Shown here: one piece after another, positions 45,836-54,006 of the stretch | Layout of the letters: the number at the start of each line of letters is the position of its first letter | Numbering within the stretch: the first letter of the stretch is position 1 | Source of the DNA: Comamonas testosteroni ATCC 11996 | Lineage (GTDB): Bacteria; Pseudomonadota; Gammaproteobacteria; Burkholderiales; Burkholderiaceae_C | Length of the DNA: 64,000 nucleotides | Direction: 5' to 3' | NCBI RefSeq assembly: GCF_000241525.1 | Contig: NZ_AHIL01000038.1 | Span: forward strand, 62,001-126,000 | The notes under the pieces: model-generated | Seen by the model: only the letters and a program-made list of their open reading frames with translations | Told to the model about the DNA's origin: nothing | The model's database searches: none | Made by a program: the position numbers and the translations under genes

Positions 45836-46771
45836 ATGTCAATAGCAAACAATTCAGAAGAATCCATCGCCGGCAGGCTTGCCAATCTCAAGCGCCTGGC
45901 TTACTTCGCGGCCGTGGTGGAAACCGGCAGTTTCACGGCAGCCGCAGACCGGCTGGGCATTACCAAGGCCGTGGTCAGCCAGCAGGTCGCAAGGCTGGAG
46001 CATGAATTCCACACGACGCTTCTGACTCGCACCACCCGCAAGGTCGTTGCCACCGACGCAGGCCGGATCTTCTATCAACGCTGTGCATCCATCCTCAAGG
46101 AAGCGGGTGATGCTTTCGACGAACTGGGGGAAGTGGCGGCCGAGCCTTCGGGAACCTTGCGTCTGACCGCCCCGCTGGACTATGGCATCACGGCAGTGGT
46201 TCCAGCCATCACCGAGTTCACGCGGCACTACCCCCAATGCAAGGTGGACGCCGTGTTCAGCGACCAGCCGCTTGATCTGATGTCGGGGCAGGTCGAGCTG
46301 GCAATCCGCGTCGGCTGGCTTTCCCACTTGAATGTGCAGGCCCGTCAGATCGGAAGCTTCAGGCAATTGCTGGTCGCAGCTCCCTCATTGCGCCGGCAAG
46401 TGGCGCAGCTCAAACAGCCACAGCACATCAGCGAGCTACCCTTTGTCGCGAACACTGCCCTGCGTGAACCCTGCAGCTGGAGCTTCTCGCGCAGCGAGCT
46501 GGAGCGTCAGAGCGTGACGGTACACCCGGTGATCTCGCTCGATGCGACACTGGCCGTGCGCGAAGCCGTGCGTCATGGGGCAGGCTTGTCGGTACTGCCC
46601 GACTTCGCCGTTGCCGATGATTTGAAGAGCGGCACGCTGATACAGGTGCTGCCCGGGTGGTCGCTGCCATCGGGGGGCATTCATGCCGTGTTCCCGACCG
46701 CACGATTCCGACCTGCAAAGGTCAAAGCTTTCGTGGACCTGATGCAGGAGCAAATCCGCTCCAGAGCATGA
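45836..46771 (+). CDS. LysR-type transcriptional regulator
   Basis: 311 residues. DNA-binding helix FTAAADRLGITKAVVSQQV (about 33-52), substrate domain about 100-300. Probably controls the divergent DsbA-like gene. It carries no palindrome upstream. It might also act more widely, but nothing in the sequence shows that. Confidence 0.85.
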   Translation: MSIANNSEESIAGRLANLKRLAYFAAVVETGSFTAAADRLGITKAVVSQQVARLEHEFHTTLLTRTTRKVVATDAGRIFYQRCASILKEAGDAFDELGEVAAEPSGTLRLTAPLDYGITAVVPAITEFTRHYPQCKVDAVFSDQPLDLMSGQVELAIRVGWLSHLNVQARQIGSFRQLLVAAPSLRRQVAQLKQPQHISELPFVANTALREPCSWSFSRSELERQSVTVHPVISLDATLAVREAVRHGAGLSVLPDFAVADDLKSGTLIQVLPGWSLPSGGIHAVFPTARFRPAKVKAFVDLMQEQIRSRA

Positions 46772-46943
46772 CCGAGGCCGGCCCTCAGGCGACGACAAGC
46801 TGAAGCCACACCAGAGCGCCATCGCATAGCAGCCGCGTCGTCCAGGGGCAGCAGCTTGCAGACCTCGCAATTGCTCTTGACCGGAAACGCAAAGGCTCGG
46901 CTCATACTGCGGCTCGGCTCAAGCGACATCGTCAGGCGTGCAT

Positions 46944-46970
46944 AAAAAAGGGAGCCCAAGCTCCCTTTTT
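46944..46970. terminator. Bidirectional terminator
   Basis: GGGAGC (46950-46955) pairs with GCTCCC (46960-46965), flanked by six A's and five T's. It serves the SDR at 47013 on the minus strand and could also end the LysR transcript. Confidence 0.85.
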
Positions 46971-47012
46971 CTGCGCGAAGCGGTCGGCCCCGCCTGAGCG
47001 ATGCCATCAGAC

Positions 47013-47783
47013 TCAGAAGTTGGGAGCTTCCACACCTCCGTCCACCCCCAGCACTTTGCCAGTCACCCAGCTCGATGCGGGGCTGGCCAGAAACAGCGCG
47101 GCATTGGCAATGTCTTCGGGCTGGCCCATGCGTGCCATGGGTGTGGTTTTCTCCATGCGCTCCTTGCGATCCGGTGTGAGAAACGGCGCCAGTGCATCGG
47201 TCATGATGGTGCCGGGCTCGATGGCGTTGATACGTACCTTGGGACCGAAGTCCTGCGCCAGGCAGCGCGTCATCTGGTTGAGCGCGGCCTTGGCCGCACC
47301 ATAGGCGCTGAAGTACTTTTGCGAATAGCGTGCCGCCGTGGACGAGATATTGACCACGGCCCCGCCGCCCGCAGCCTCCATGGCCGCAGCAGCCTTCTGG
47401 ATCAGCGTGTATGCAGGCACCACATTGAACGCCAGCATGTCGCCCACCGCCTTGCCCGCCACCTTGCGCGGGTCGTTGGGACCGCCGCCGCCCACATTGT
47501 TGATGAGCACATTGATCTTGCCCAGCTCCTCCACGGTGCGGACGATGAGCTTGTCCAGATCTTCCTCTTTGTTCACATCGCCCTGCACGGCAATGGCACG
47601 GCGGCCCAGCGCTTCAATTTCGGCCTTGACTGCCTGCAGGTCCGCCTCGGTGCGCGCAAACAGCGCCACATCGGCGCCAGCCTTGGCCAGCGTGACAGCG
47701 CATGCACGGCCGATACCCTTGCCCGCACCGGTCACCACAGCCACCTTCCCCTCCAGCGAAAACTGGCGAAAAATCTCGTTCAT
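47013..47783 (-). CDS. Short-chain dehydrogenase/reductase
   Basis: 256 residues: TGAGKGIGRAC cofactor loop, NNVGGGG, Ser in NISSTA, YGAAK. The Arg in FARTEAD after strand 2 suggests NADP(H), as in 7-alpha-HSD/FabG-like enzymes. A degenerate palindrome lies 62-78 bp upstream. A hydroxysteroid dehydrogenase role is plausible from context only. Confidence 0.83.
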   Translation of the reverse strand: MNEIFRQFSLEGKVAVVTGAGKGIGRACAVTLAKAGADVALFARTEADLQAVKAEIEALGRRAIAVQGDVNKEEDLDKLIVRTVEELGKINVLINNVGGGGPNDPRKVAGKAVGDMLAFNVVPAYTLIQKAAAAMEAAGGGAVVNISSTAARYSQKYFSAYGAAKAALNQMTRCLAQDFGPKVRINAIEPGTIMTDALAPFLTPDRKERMEKTTPMARMGQPEDIANAALFLASPASSWVTGKVLGVDGGVEAPNF

Positions 47784-47844
47784 GTCTCTTCCTATGATTG
47801 CGTTCTGACCCGCCCATGCTCTGTACGAAACGCTTTCAGGACAT

Positions 47845-47861
47845 CAGCCAAACGGACCATG
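47845..47861 (-). promoter_or_regulatory. Degenerate regulon palindrome upstream of the SDR
   Basis: CAGCC-aaac-GGACC-ATG on the plus strand (halves 3/5 and 4/5). It is about 70 bp before the SDR start and overlaps the perfect 24-bp inverted repeat at 47855. Confidence 0.3.
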
Positions 47862-47878
47862 GGGCAAGCCCCATGGTC
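47855..47878. repeat. Perfect 24-bp inverted repeat
   Basis: GACCATGGGGC and GCCCCATGGTC separated by AA. As RNA it would give a 10-bp stem with a 4-base loop, but no T-run follows on either side, so an operator or an RNA structure is as likely as a terminator. Located between the aldehyde dehydrogenase stop and the SDR start. Confidence 0.6.
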
Positions 47879-47976
47879 AGCCCCCGCAGCTTGCGTCAAC
47901 ACGCAAAAATGGAGCCCCTGAAATGGATAGCGCTGCACCAGGGCAGAGCCGCGAATCAGACAAATTCCAGATCAGA

Positions 47977-48102
47977 CACAGCGAGTAAGGGCCTGGACGG
48001 CCCCGCTGCCCCGCAGCGAGACTGTCGTCCCTCTCCCGCGCAGCAGAGAGGGTGAAGCCGCGCGGCGGTTAGAGGCGGGGAGCCGCACAGCGACTCAAGG
48101 GG
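47977..48102. repeat. Dispersed intergenic repeat, copy 2 (longer)
   Basis: It begins ACAGCGAGTAAGGGCC and ends GCACAGCGACTCAAGGGG, as in copy 1 at 19371, but carries about 50 extra bases in the middle (CCTCTCCCGC..GCGGCGG). Its end runs into the last codons of the aldehyde dehydrogenase gene. Together with the palindrome at 47855 it fills the 311-bp gap to the SDR. Confidence 0.7.
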
Positions 48103-49519
48103 TAACTGCTGCCTGCAGCATCTGTGCAAACTGCTCGTTATAGGGCGGCAGCATGCCCCACTCTCGACGCGGGTCGTGGTTGCCGGCCTTGTAGACGGAG
48201 CGGGCATGGCTGAACTCCAGAAAACCCTCGCGGCCATGATAGTGACCCATGCCCGAAGCGCCGACGCCGCCAAATGGCGCATCCTCCAGCGCAGGATGCA
48301 TGACCACGTCATTGATGGAGACGCCGCCGGACAGCGTGTTGTCCAGCACCCAGTTCTGCTCCGTCTCGTCGCTGCCGAAGTAATACAGCGCCAGCGGGCG
48401 CTCACCGGCATTGATCGCGGCCACGGCGTCGCGGATGTTCAGGAAGCTGCGCAGCACCACGGCCGGGCCAAAGATTTCGTGCCGAGAGATTTCGGCTTCG
48501 GCTGGCGGATTGATGACCAGCGCCAGCGGCAGGCGGCGGTCTGCACCGGCTTGCGCGGCACCGACTTCCAGCACGGTCAGACCGCGCGCCTTGGCATCAT
48601 CGACATAGGCTTTCACACGTGCGTGGTGGCGCTCGTTGATCACGGGCGTCATGTCTGCGTTGCCTGTCACCGAGGGATACAGCGCCTGGTATTGCGAGGC
48701 AATGCCATCAGCCAGAGCCTGCAGGCGGGATTCATGGACCCAGACCACGTCGGGTGACACGCAAAGCTGGCCGGAGTTGAGCGACTTGCCAACGGCGATG
48801 CGCTCGGCCGCATTGGCGATGTCGGCGGAATCGCCCACCAGCACGGGGGACTTGCCACCTAGCTCCAGCGTCACGGGCACCAGGTTCCTGGCGGCGGCAG
48901 CCATGATGAGCTTGCCCACGCTGGTGGAGCCCGTGAAGACCAGATGGTTCCAGGGCTGCTCGGCAAATGCCGCAGCCACTTCGGGACCGCCCTGCACCAC
49001 GGCCAGCACCTGGGGATCAAAGCGCTTGGCCACGGCCTCGGCCAGCACCTGGGCCGTACGCGGTGCAATTTCGGAAGGTTTGAGCACGGCCCGGTTGCCC
49101 GCCGCGAACGCGCAGGCCAGCGGCGACAGCAAGGTGAACAGAGGCGCATTCCAGGTGCCGATGATGCCGATCACGCCCTTGGGCTGGTACTTAACCCAGG
49201 CCGTGGCACCAAACATGTCGAAGGGTTTGACACTGGGACGCTCGGAGTCACCCAGCCAGCCCTTGAGGTGATCGCGTGCATGCTTGAGCGAGGAAAGCGA
49301 GCCAAGAATGTCATTGGCCAGCGAGAACACGGCGGGGCGGCCACCAAAGTCTTCGCCCATGGCCTGGCACAGCGCCTCCTTGTGCTCCACCAGCATGTCG
49401 ATGACTTGCTGAATACGCTGCATGCGCACATCGGCGCTGGCTGCTGCCTCTTCGATAAAGGCCTGTTTTTGCATGTCCAGCAGCTGGCGAATGCCGATGG
49501 ACGAATTCGTCTGGGTCAT
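48095..49519 (-). CDS. Aldehyde dehydrogenase (class 3, coniferyl-aldehyde type)
   Basis: 474 residues from the ATG at 49519 (GAGGAGAC upstream). Catalytic Glu in LELGGKSP and Cys in NSGQLCVSPD; substrate pocket GIIGTWNAPLFTLLSP. It oxidises aldehydes to acids with NAD(P)+. In cholate side-chain degradation an aldehyde from the first aldolase step needs such an enzyme (Sad in Pseudomonas Chol1). Placement beside two aldolases in the window supports that role. Divergent from an MFS carrier across a palindrome copy. Confidence 0.85.
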   Translation of the reverse strand: MTQTNSSIGIRQLLDMQKQAFIEEAAASADVRMQRIQQVIDMLVEHKEALCQAMGEDFGGRPAVFSLANDILGSLSSLKHARDHLKGWLGDSERPSVKPFDMFGATAWVKYQPKGVIGIIGTWNAPLFTLLSPLACAFAAGNRAVLKPSEIAPRTAQVLAEAVAKRFDPQVLAVVQGGPEVAAAFAEQPWNHLVFTGSTSVGKLIMAAAARNLVPVTLELGGKSPVLVGDSADIANAAERIAVGKSLNSGQLCVSPDVVWVHESRLQALADGIASQYQALYPSVTGNADMTPVINERHHARVKAYVDDAKARGLTVLEVGAAQAGADRRLPLALVINPPAEAEISRHEIFGPAVVLRSFLNIRDAVAAINAGERPLALYYFGSDETEQNWVLDNTLSGGVSINDVVMHPALEDAPFGGVGASGMGHYHGREGFLEFSHARSVYKAGNHDPRREWGMLPPYNEQFAQMLQAAVTP

Positions 49520-49593
49520 TTTGTCTCCTCGATACTTCTCTTGAAAGCCATGAACGGAAGGCACATGCTCAGACCTGAGGATTTCGCGGTCGT

Positions 49594-49610
49594 CGTCCAA
49601 AAAGACGATG
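49594..49610 (+). promoter_or_regulatory. Regulon palindrome copy between aldehyde dehydrogenase and MFS gene
   Basis: CGTCC-aaaa-AGACG-ATG (5/5 and 4/5), then GCATAACCCTAGG with the same spacing as at 35947. 75 bp from the aldehyde dehydrogenase start, but only 25 bp from the annotated MFS start. Confidence 0.6.
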
Positions 49611-49634
49611 GCATAACCCTAGGCCCCTCGCACG

Positions 49635-50978
49635 ATGCAGCGCATGCACACCCATCAAACCCCGCCTCCCGCCGTCAGCTGGCGCACTCATCTCAGCCTC
49701 GCCCTGCTGGCGCTGGTCTATATTTTCTCCTTCATTGACCGACAGGTTCTGTCTATTTTGCTGGAGCCCGTCAAACAGGAATTCGGTGCCTCCGACACCG
49801 AGATGGGTTTGCTCACGGGGCTGGCCTTCGGTCTGATCTATGCCCTGCTGGGTGTGCCTGTGGGGCGTCTGGCCGACACCCGCAACCGCCGCAACATCGT
49901 GGCCCTGTGCTGCGGGATCTGGAGCCTTGCCACCGCTGCCTGCGGCATGGCCACCCAGTACTGGCACATGCTGCTGGCCCGCATGAGCGTGGCAGTGGGC
50001 GAAGCCGGCGGCATGGCGCCCTCGGTGTCCATAGTCTCGGACCTGTATCCCCCCAAGATGCGTTCGTTTGCCATCAGTCTGTTCATGATGGGCCCCAACC
50101 TGGGAACGCTGCTGGGCCTGGTCATCGGCGGCATGGTGGCCCAGCATTACGGCTGGCGCTCCGTGTTTCTCGCCTTCGGCATCCCGGGCGTAATCCTTGC
50201 GCTGCTGGTGTATTTCTTTGTCAAGGAACCGGCACGTGGCGCCTATGAGAGCATCAAGCCCGCAGCTCAAGGCAGCGCTGCGCGCGAATCCATGTTTCGC
50301 CAGGTCAGGCGTTTGCTGGGCATGGCGCCGCTGCGCAATATCTGCATCGCCTGCGGCGTGGCCGGTATTGCAGGTTATGGCTACGGTGTCTGGGCTCCGA
50401 GCTTTTTCATGCGCATTCACGGCATGAGCATCTCCCACGCTGGCCTGGTGTTCGGCCTGGCCAGCGGCCTGGGTGCCGTGTTCGGCGCCATGTTCTGCGG
50501 CTGGCTCAGCGACAGATTGACACAGCGCGACTCGCGCTGGCAGCTGCGTCTGGCCGCCATGGGCACCCTCTGCGCCGTGCCTGCAGGCGTGGCCGTGTTT
50601 TTCTGGCCCGTGTCCGACTTCTGGACGGTTGCCGGCATCAAGGTCCCCTATGCCATGGCATTTGCCCTGCTGTTCGGCTTTTTTGCGAGCTGGTTTGCCA
50701 CGCTTGCATACAGCGCCGTCAGCCAGATGGTGACTGCCGCCGAGCGCAGCGTTGCCTCGGCACTTCTCAATCTGTTCATGACCTTGCTGGGCGTGGGCCT
50801 GGGTCCGCTGGTAACGGGCATTTTGTCGGACTACTTTGCCCGGACCCACGGCTCCGAAGGCCTGCGCTGGGCACTGATGGGCGTGACCTCGCTGCTCGTC
50901 ATCACTTCGCTTTTCTTCGCGTTGGCCATCCGCCCCTATCAGCAGCGCCTGCAGCAGTTGCAGATGAATGCCGCCTGA
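49635..50978 (+). CDS. MFS transporter (Spinster-like), copy 1
   Basis: 447 residues, 12 predicted TM helices. Family motif FSFIDRQVLSILLEPVKQEF and GVPVGRLADTRNRRN between TM2 and TM3. Strongly similar in layout to the MFS proteins at 54003 and 59966. Probably a steroid or bile-acid proton symporter in the inner membrane. Heads a plus-strand unit with an SDR and a Rieske oxygenase. Confidence 0.85.
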   Translation: MQRMHTHQTPPPAVSWRTHLSLALLALVYIFSFIDRQVLSILLEPVKQEFGASDTEMGLLTGLAFGLIYALLGVPVGRLADTRNRRNIVALCCGIWSLATAACGMATQYWHMLLARMSVAVGEAGGMAPSVSIVSDLYPPKMRSFAISLFMMGPNLGTLLGLVIGGMVAQHYGWRSVFLAFGIPGVILALLVYFFVKEPARGAYESIKPAAQGSAARESMFRQVRRLLGMAPLRNICIACGVAGIAGYGYGVWAPSFFMRIHGMSISHAGLVFGLASGLGAVFGAMFCGWLSDRLTQRDSRWQLRLAAMGTLCAVPAGVAVFFWPVSDFWTVAGIKVPYAMAFALLFGFFASWFATLAYSAVSQMVTAAERSVASALLNLFMTLLGVGLGPLVTGILSDYFARTHGSEGLRWALMGVTSLLVITSLFFALAIRPYQQRLQQLQMNAA

Positions 50979-51000
50979 TCATCAAAAATTGGAGACTCTC

Positions 51001-51837
51001 ATGAGCCAGCCCGTAGTTCTCATCACCGGTGCCAGCCGCGGCATTGGCGCGGCAACTGCCGTCTACTTTGCCACCAGGGGATGGCGCGTGGCCATCACCG
51101 CGCGCACGTTGACCGAAGGCGCGCAGCTGGACAACCAGCTGCGTCTGCCAGGCGGGCAGCTGCTGTCCGGCAGTCTGGAGTCCACCGCCTGGGCCATCGA
51201 GGCAGCCGGCGGCGAGGTATTTCCGCATGTCATGGACCTGATGGACCTGACCAGCCTGGACAAGGCCGCCGACGCTGTGCTGAAACGCTTTGGCCGTGTC
51301 GATCTGCTGATCAACAACGCCGTCTACCAGAACCGCGAGATCAACCACCTGATCCCCGAGATAACGGCCGAGTCGCTGCAGCGCTCCATGCTGGGCAATG
51401 TCATCGCCCCGTTCCATCTGGCGCAGCGCCTGCTGCCGGCCATGGCGGCACAAGGCGGCGGCCGCATCATCAATGTGTGCTCGGCTGCGGGCCAGTACAA
51501 CCCGCCCGTGCCCGCCGACCAGGGTGGCTGGGGCTTTGCCTATGGAGCCTCCAAGGCCGCCATCGCGCGCCTGGCCGGCTGCATCAACACCGAATACAAG
51601 CAGCAGAATGTGCGCGCCTTCAGCGTCAACCCCGGCGTGGTGACAACCGAGGCCGTCAAGGCCACGCTGGGCGACGATGGCCTGCTGGCTCAGCGCTATG
51701 GTGCCTCTACCCCTGAAGAAATTGCTGCAGCACTGTTCTGGCTGGGCACTGAGGAAGGCGCTCTGCCACTGGCCAAGAGTTACACCATGATTGACCTGCA
51801 ACCACTTCACAAAGAGCACGTGGCTGCGAAAGCATGA
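51001..51837 (+). CDS. Short-chain dehydrogenase/reductase
   Basis: 278 residues from the ATG at 51001 (TTGGAGA upstream). Cofactor loop TGASRGIGAAT, NNAVYQ, catalytic Ser in NVCSAAG, YGASK. A longer insert (about 35-65) is unusual for the family. It follows the MFS gene by 22 bp and precedes the Rieske oxygenase, so probably oxidises a hydroxyl on the same substrate. Confidence 0.83.
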   Translation: MSQPVVLITGASRGIGAATAVYFATRGWRVAITARTLTEGAQLDNQLRLPGGQLLSGSLESTAWAIEAAGGEVFPHVMDLMDLTSLDKAADAVLKRFGRVDLLINNAVYQNREINHLIPEITAESLQRSMLGNVIAPFHLAQRLLPAMAAQGGGRIINVCSAAGQYNPPVPADQGGWGFAYGASKAAIARLAGCINTEYKQQNVRAFSVNPGVVTTEAVKATLGDDGLLAQRYGASTPEEIAAALFWLGTEEGALPLAKSYTMIDLQPLHKEHVAAKA

Positions 51838-51917
51838 ACAGCATGTAAGCGTGCGCAAACACCCAACCAAGGGCAAACCCTGTGCGGTTTGTGCCAGATC
51901 AAAGCTGCGCCTTCACT

Positions 51918-51934
51918 CGTCCAAACAGAGTATG
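51918..51934 (+). promoter_or_regulatory. Degenerate regulon site upstream of the Rieske oxygenase
   Basis: CGTCC-aaac-AGAGT-ATG; a second CGTCC-aaaa half lies 48 bp on at 51966. Left halves are perfect and the right ones poor. 62 bp from the Rieske start. Confidence 0.35.
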
Positions 51935-51995
51935 CGCGGCGACGTCGCTTGCCAGAAGATTCATCCGTCCAAAACTAAATACGGAGACCTCTGCA

Positions 51996-53105
51996 ATGGC
52001 AACCACGAAGGACTACCGCCTCGGTGAATTCACCTACCCACGTGGCTGGTTCATGATTTCCGAGGCCCAGGCGCTCGACACCCACAAGCCCGTGGCCGTG
52101 CGCTTCTTCGGCCAGGATTTCGCGCTGTACCGTGGCCGCGAAAGCGGCAAGGTCGTGCTGCTGGACGCTTACTGCCCCCATATGAAGACTCATCTGGCAG
52201 CGCCCAATACCACCAGCTATGTGGTGATCGACGGCGGCGGCAGCAATGTGGAAGGCGACGGCATTCGCTGCCCCTATCACGGCTGGCGCTTCGGCGCGGA
52301 CGGCAAGTGCGACCACATCCCCTATCACGACGGAGCCATTCCGGCCGCGGCCGCAGTCAAGAGCTGGAAGGTTGTCGAGCAGTACGGCGCCATCTGGGTC
52401 TGGTTCGATCCCGAAGGCGGTGAGCCCGACTACGATCTGCCCACTTTTGGCGACTGGCATGACGAGACCTATGTCAACGGCCAGTGGGACTACCTGGGCG
52501 AGCTGAACCAGCACCCCATGGAGGTCGTGGACAATATTGCCGACTATGGTCACCTCAGCCCCATCCACGGCTCCACCGTGGCGCGCTTCGAGAACGAGTT
52601 CAAGGGCCACAACGCCATCCAGCGCCAGTGCGGCGGTCACCGAACCCTGGTGGGCGAAGGCGGTGCCAGCGCCGATCTGCACACCGACACCTGGTACCAC
52701 GGCCCCGCCATCCTGGTCTCCAAGGTCAGCGGCATGTTCAACTCCTTCATGATGATCATGCATACCCCCATCGAGGACGGCAGGATCAAGGTCTGGCACA
52801 ACCTGCTGGTCAAGACTGCACACGGCGGCCTGCCCACCAAGGCGGACGAAATCGCGGCCAAACAGTACCAGGAAGCCAGCCGCCTGGCCTTTGCCCAGGA
52901 CTTCGAAGTCTGGTCGCAGAAAGCTCCCTGCCTGAACCCGCTGTTCATCCCCAGCGACGGCGCATTCCTCAAGGCCCGTATCTGGTACAAGCAGTTCTAC
53001 AACCCCCGCGCCAAGGCGGCCGAGTATCTGGACCAGTGCGAAGGCAGGTACATTCCTCGCGGAATGGTGGCCTATACCCAGGAAGCCGAGGAAGCGACGG
53101 CCTGA
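51996..53105 (+). CDS. Rieske non-heme iron oxygenase (KshA/Neverland-like)
   Basis: 369 residues from the ATG at 51996. Rieske ligands Cys60/His62 and Cys92/His95, with an unusually long 29-residue spacer holding a Gly/Asn-rich insert. Mononuclear iron site DNIADYGHLSPIHG (Asn180, Asp183, His186, His191). This is the branch of steroid 9-alpha-hydroxylase KshA and cholesterol-7-desaturase-like enzymes. It needs a reductase, which is not encoded nearby. Regiochemistry cannot be told from sequence. Confidence 0.85.
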   Translation: MATTKDYRLGEFTYPRGWFMISEAQALDTHKPVAVRFFGQDFALYRGRESGKVVLLDAYCPHMKTHLAAPNTTSYVVIDGGGSNVEGDGIRCPYHGWRFGADGKCDHIPYHDGAIPAAAAVKSWKVVEQYGAIWVWFDPEGGEPDYDLPTFGDWHDETYVNGQWDYLGELNQHPMEVVDNIADYGHLSPIHGSTVARFENEFKGHNAIQRQCGGHRTLVGEGGASADLHTDTWYHGPAILVSKVSGMFNSFMMIMHTPIEDGRIKVWHNLLVKTAHGGLPTKADEIAAKQYQEASRLAFAQDFEVWSQKAPCLNPLFIPSDGAFLKARIWYKQFYNPRAKAAEYLDQCEGRYIPRGMVAYTQEAEEATA

Positions 53106-53125
53106 TCCCGAGAATCTCCAAGGCC

Positions 53126-53157
53126 AAAGGCCCATGCGCTTGCATGGGCCTTTTTTT
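53126..53157 (+). terminator. Terminator of the MFS-SDR-Rieske unit
   Basis: AGGCCCATGC pairs with GCATGGGCCT and seven T's follow, about 20 bp after the Rieske stop. Confidence 0.93.
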
Positions 53158-53280
53158 GTCGGAGTGAATATCTGCTTCCAAAACCATAGCTCCAAGCGCT
53201 TTATCCCCATGAAAATTCAATACAAAACATATTGAAGTCCTTATTCATAAAGCGTGAGAAGCTACTATCTTTTCAAGTCC

Positions 53281-54006
53281 TCAAGGTCTGGCATGCGTCA
53301 CCTGCGTCAGCATGAAGACATGTTCGCCCCAGCCAAACTCGCCGTCCTGCGCACGGTCCGAGACATCGAGTGAAGCCGCTGCCGCCTGCGCCTGCTCCAC
53401 CGAGTCAAACCACCACTCGACCACATGGCGGTAGCCGTAGCCGCAAGGCGGCTGCTCATCAACGGTGTTGCAGACAATGCGGCTGGCCAGGCCAAGGGCA
53501 AGGCTTTGCCACTGCGGTGGACAAATCTCCGGCAAGGCCGCTGCACCCCGCCAGACGTCGTTGCGCTGCAAAAAGCCGATCAACATGACTTGTTGGTGCT
53601 GCGGCAAAACATCTGCGCACAGGCTGCCACGCAACACCTGCTGACGGCATAGCAGCGAGAAATTGCGCACATAGTCGGCAAACACGCGCGGCTCGTCGGG
53701 ACGCATGACGGCCAGAGTTTCCGGATCGCTCCAGATGGCCGAGCCGGCTTCGCGCTCTGCCAGCACCATGAGGTTGACGCCGTCATAGTCCGTGCTCAGG
53801 GCTGCGGCATCTGCCTGCAGATGTCGTGAGCACTGGGCCACTGCCTTGACGCGCTGGCCCACGTTGCGGCACTGACGACCCAGCGCGGAATGCTCGCGCC
53901 AGGCCTGCGCGAACTCCTCCGGGCGCAGCGCCGGGTTGCGCCGCGCCAGATAGATCATCTTCCAGACGACGCAAGAATCCTTCGCGGCCACTTCTTCCGC
54001 CTTCAT
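53281..54006 (-). CDS. EthD-domain protein
   Basis: 241 residues from the ATG at 54006, which overlaps the MFS stop by ATGA, so translation is coupled. N-terminal ferredoxin-like segment MIYLARRNPALRPEEFAQAWREH is typical of EthD proteins, and a second copy-like half (VEWWFDSVEQAQAAAASL) suggests a tandem dimeric barrel. Members degrade or bind hydrophobic compounds; exact role unknown. Confidence 0.75.
   Translation of the reverse strand: MKAEEVAAKDSCVVWKMIYLARRNPALRPEEFAQAWREHSALGRQCRNVGQRVKAVAQCSRHLQADAAALSTDYDGVNLMVLAEREAGSAIWSDPETLAVMRPDEPRVFADYVRNFSLLCRQQVLRGSLCADVLPQHQQVMLIGFLQRNDVWRGAAALPEICPPQWQSLALGLASRIVCNTVDEQPPCGYGYRHVVEWWFDSVEQAQAAAASLDVSDRAQDGEFGWGEHVFMLTQVTHARP

Noticed and set aside
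45836-46771. The LysR protein as the regulator of the palindrome
   Set aside because: It lies in the accessory block, has no palindrome of its own, and LysR sites have a T-N11-A core unlike CGTCC-N4-GGACG. The same applies to the LysR at 31745.
46681-47007. A 108-codon minus-strand frame overlapping the LysR gene
   Set aside because: Arg-rich, overlaps the well-supported LysR gene and contains the terminator at 46944. No protein family.
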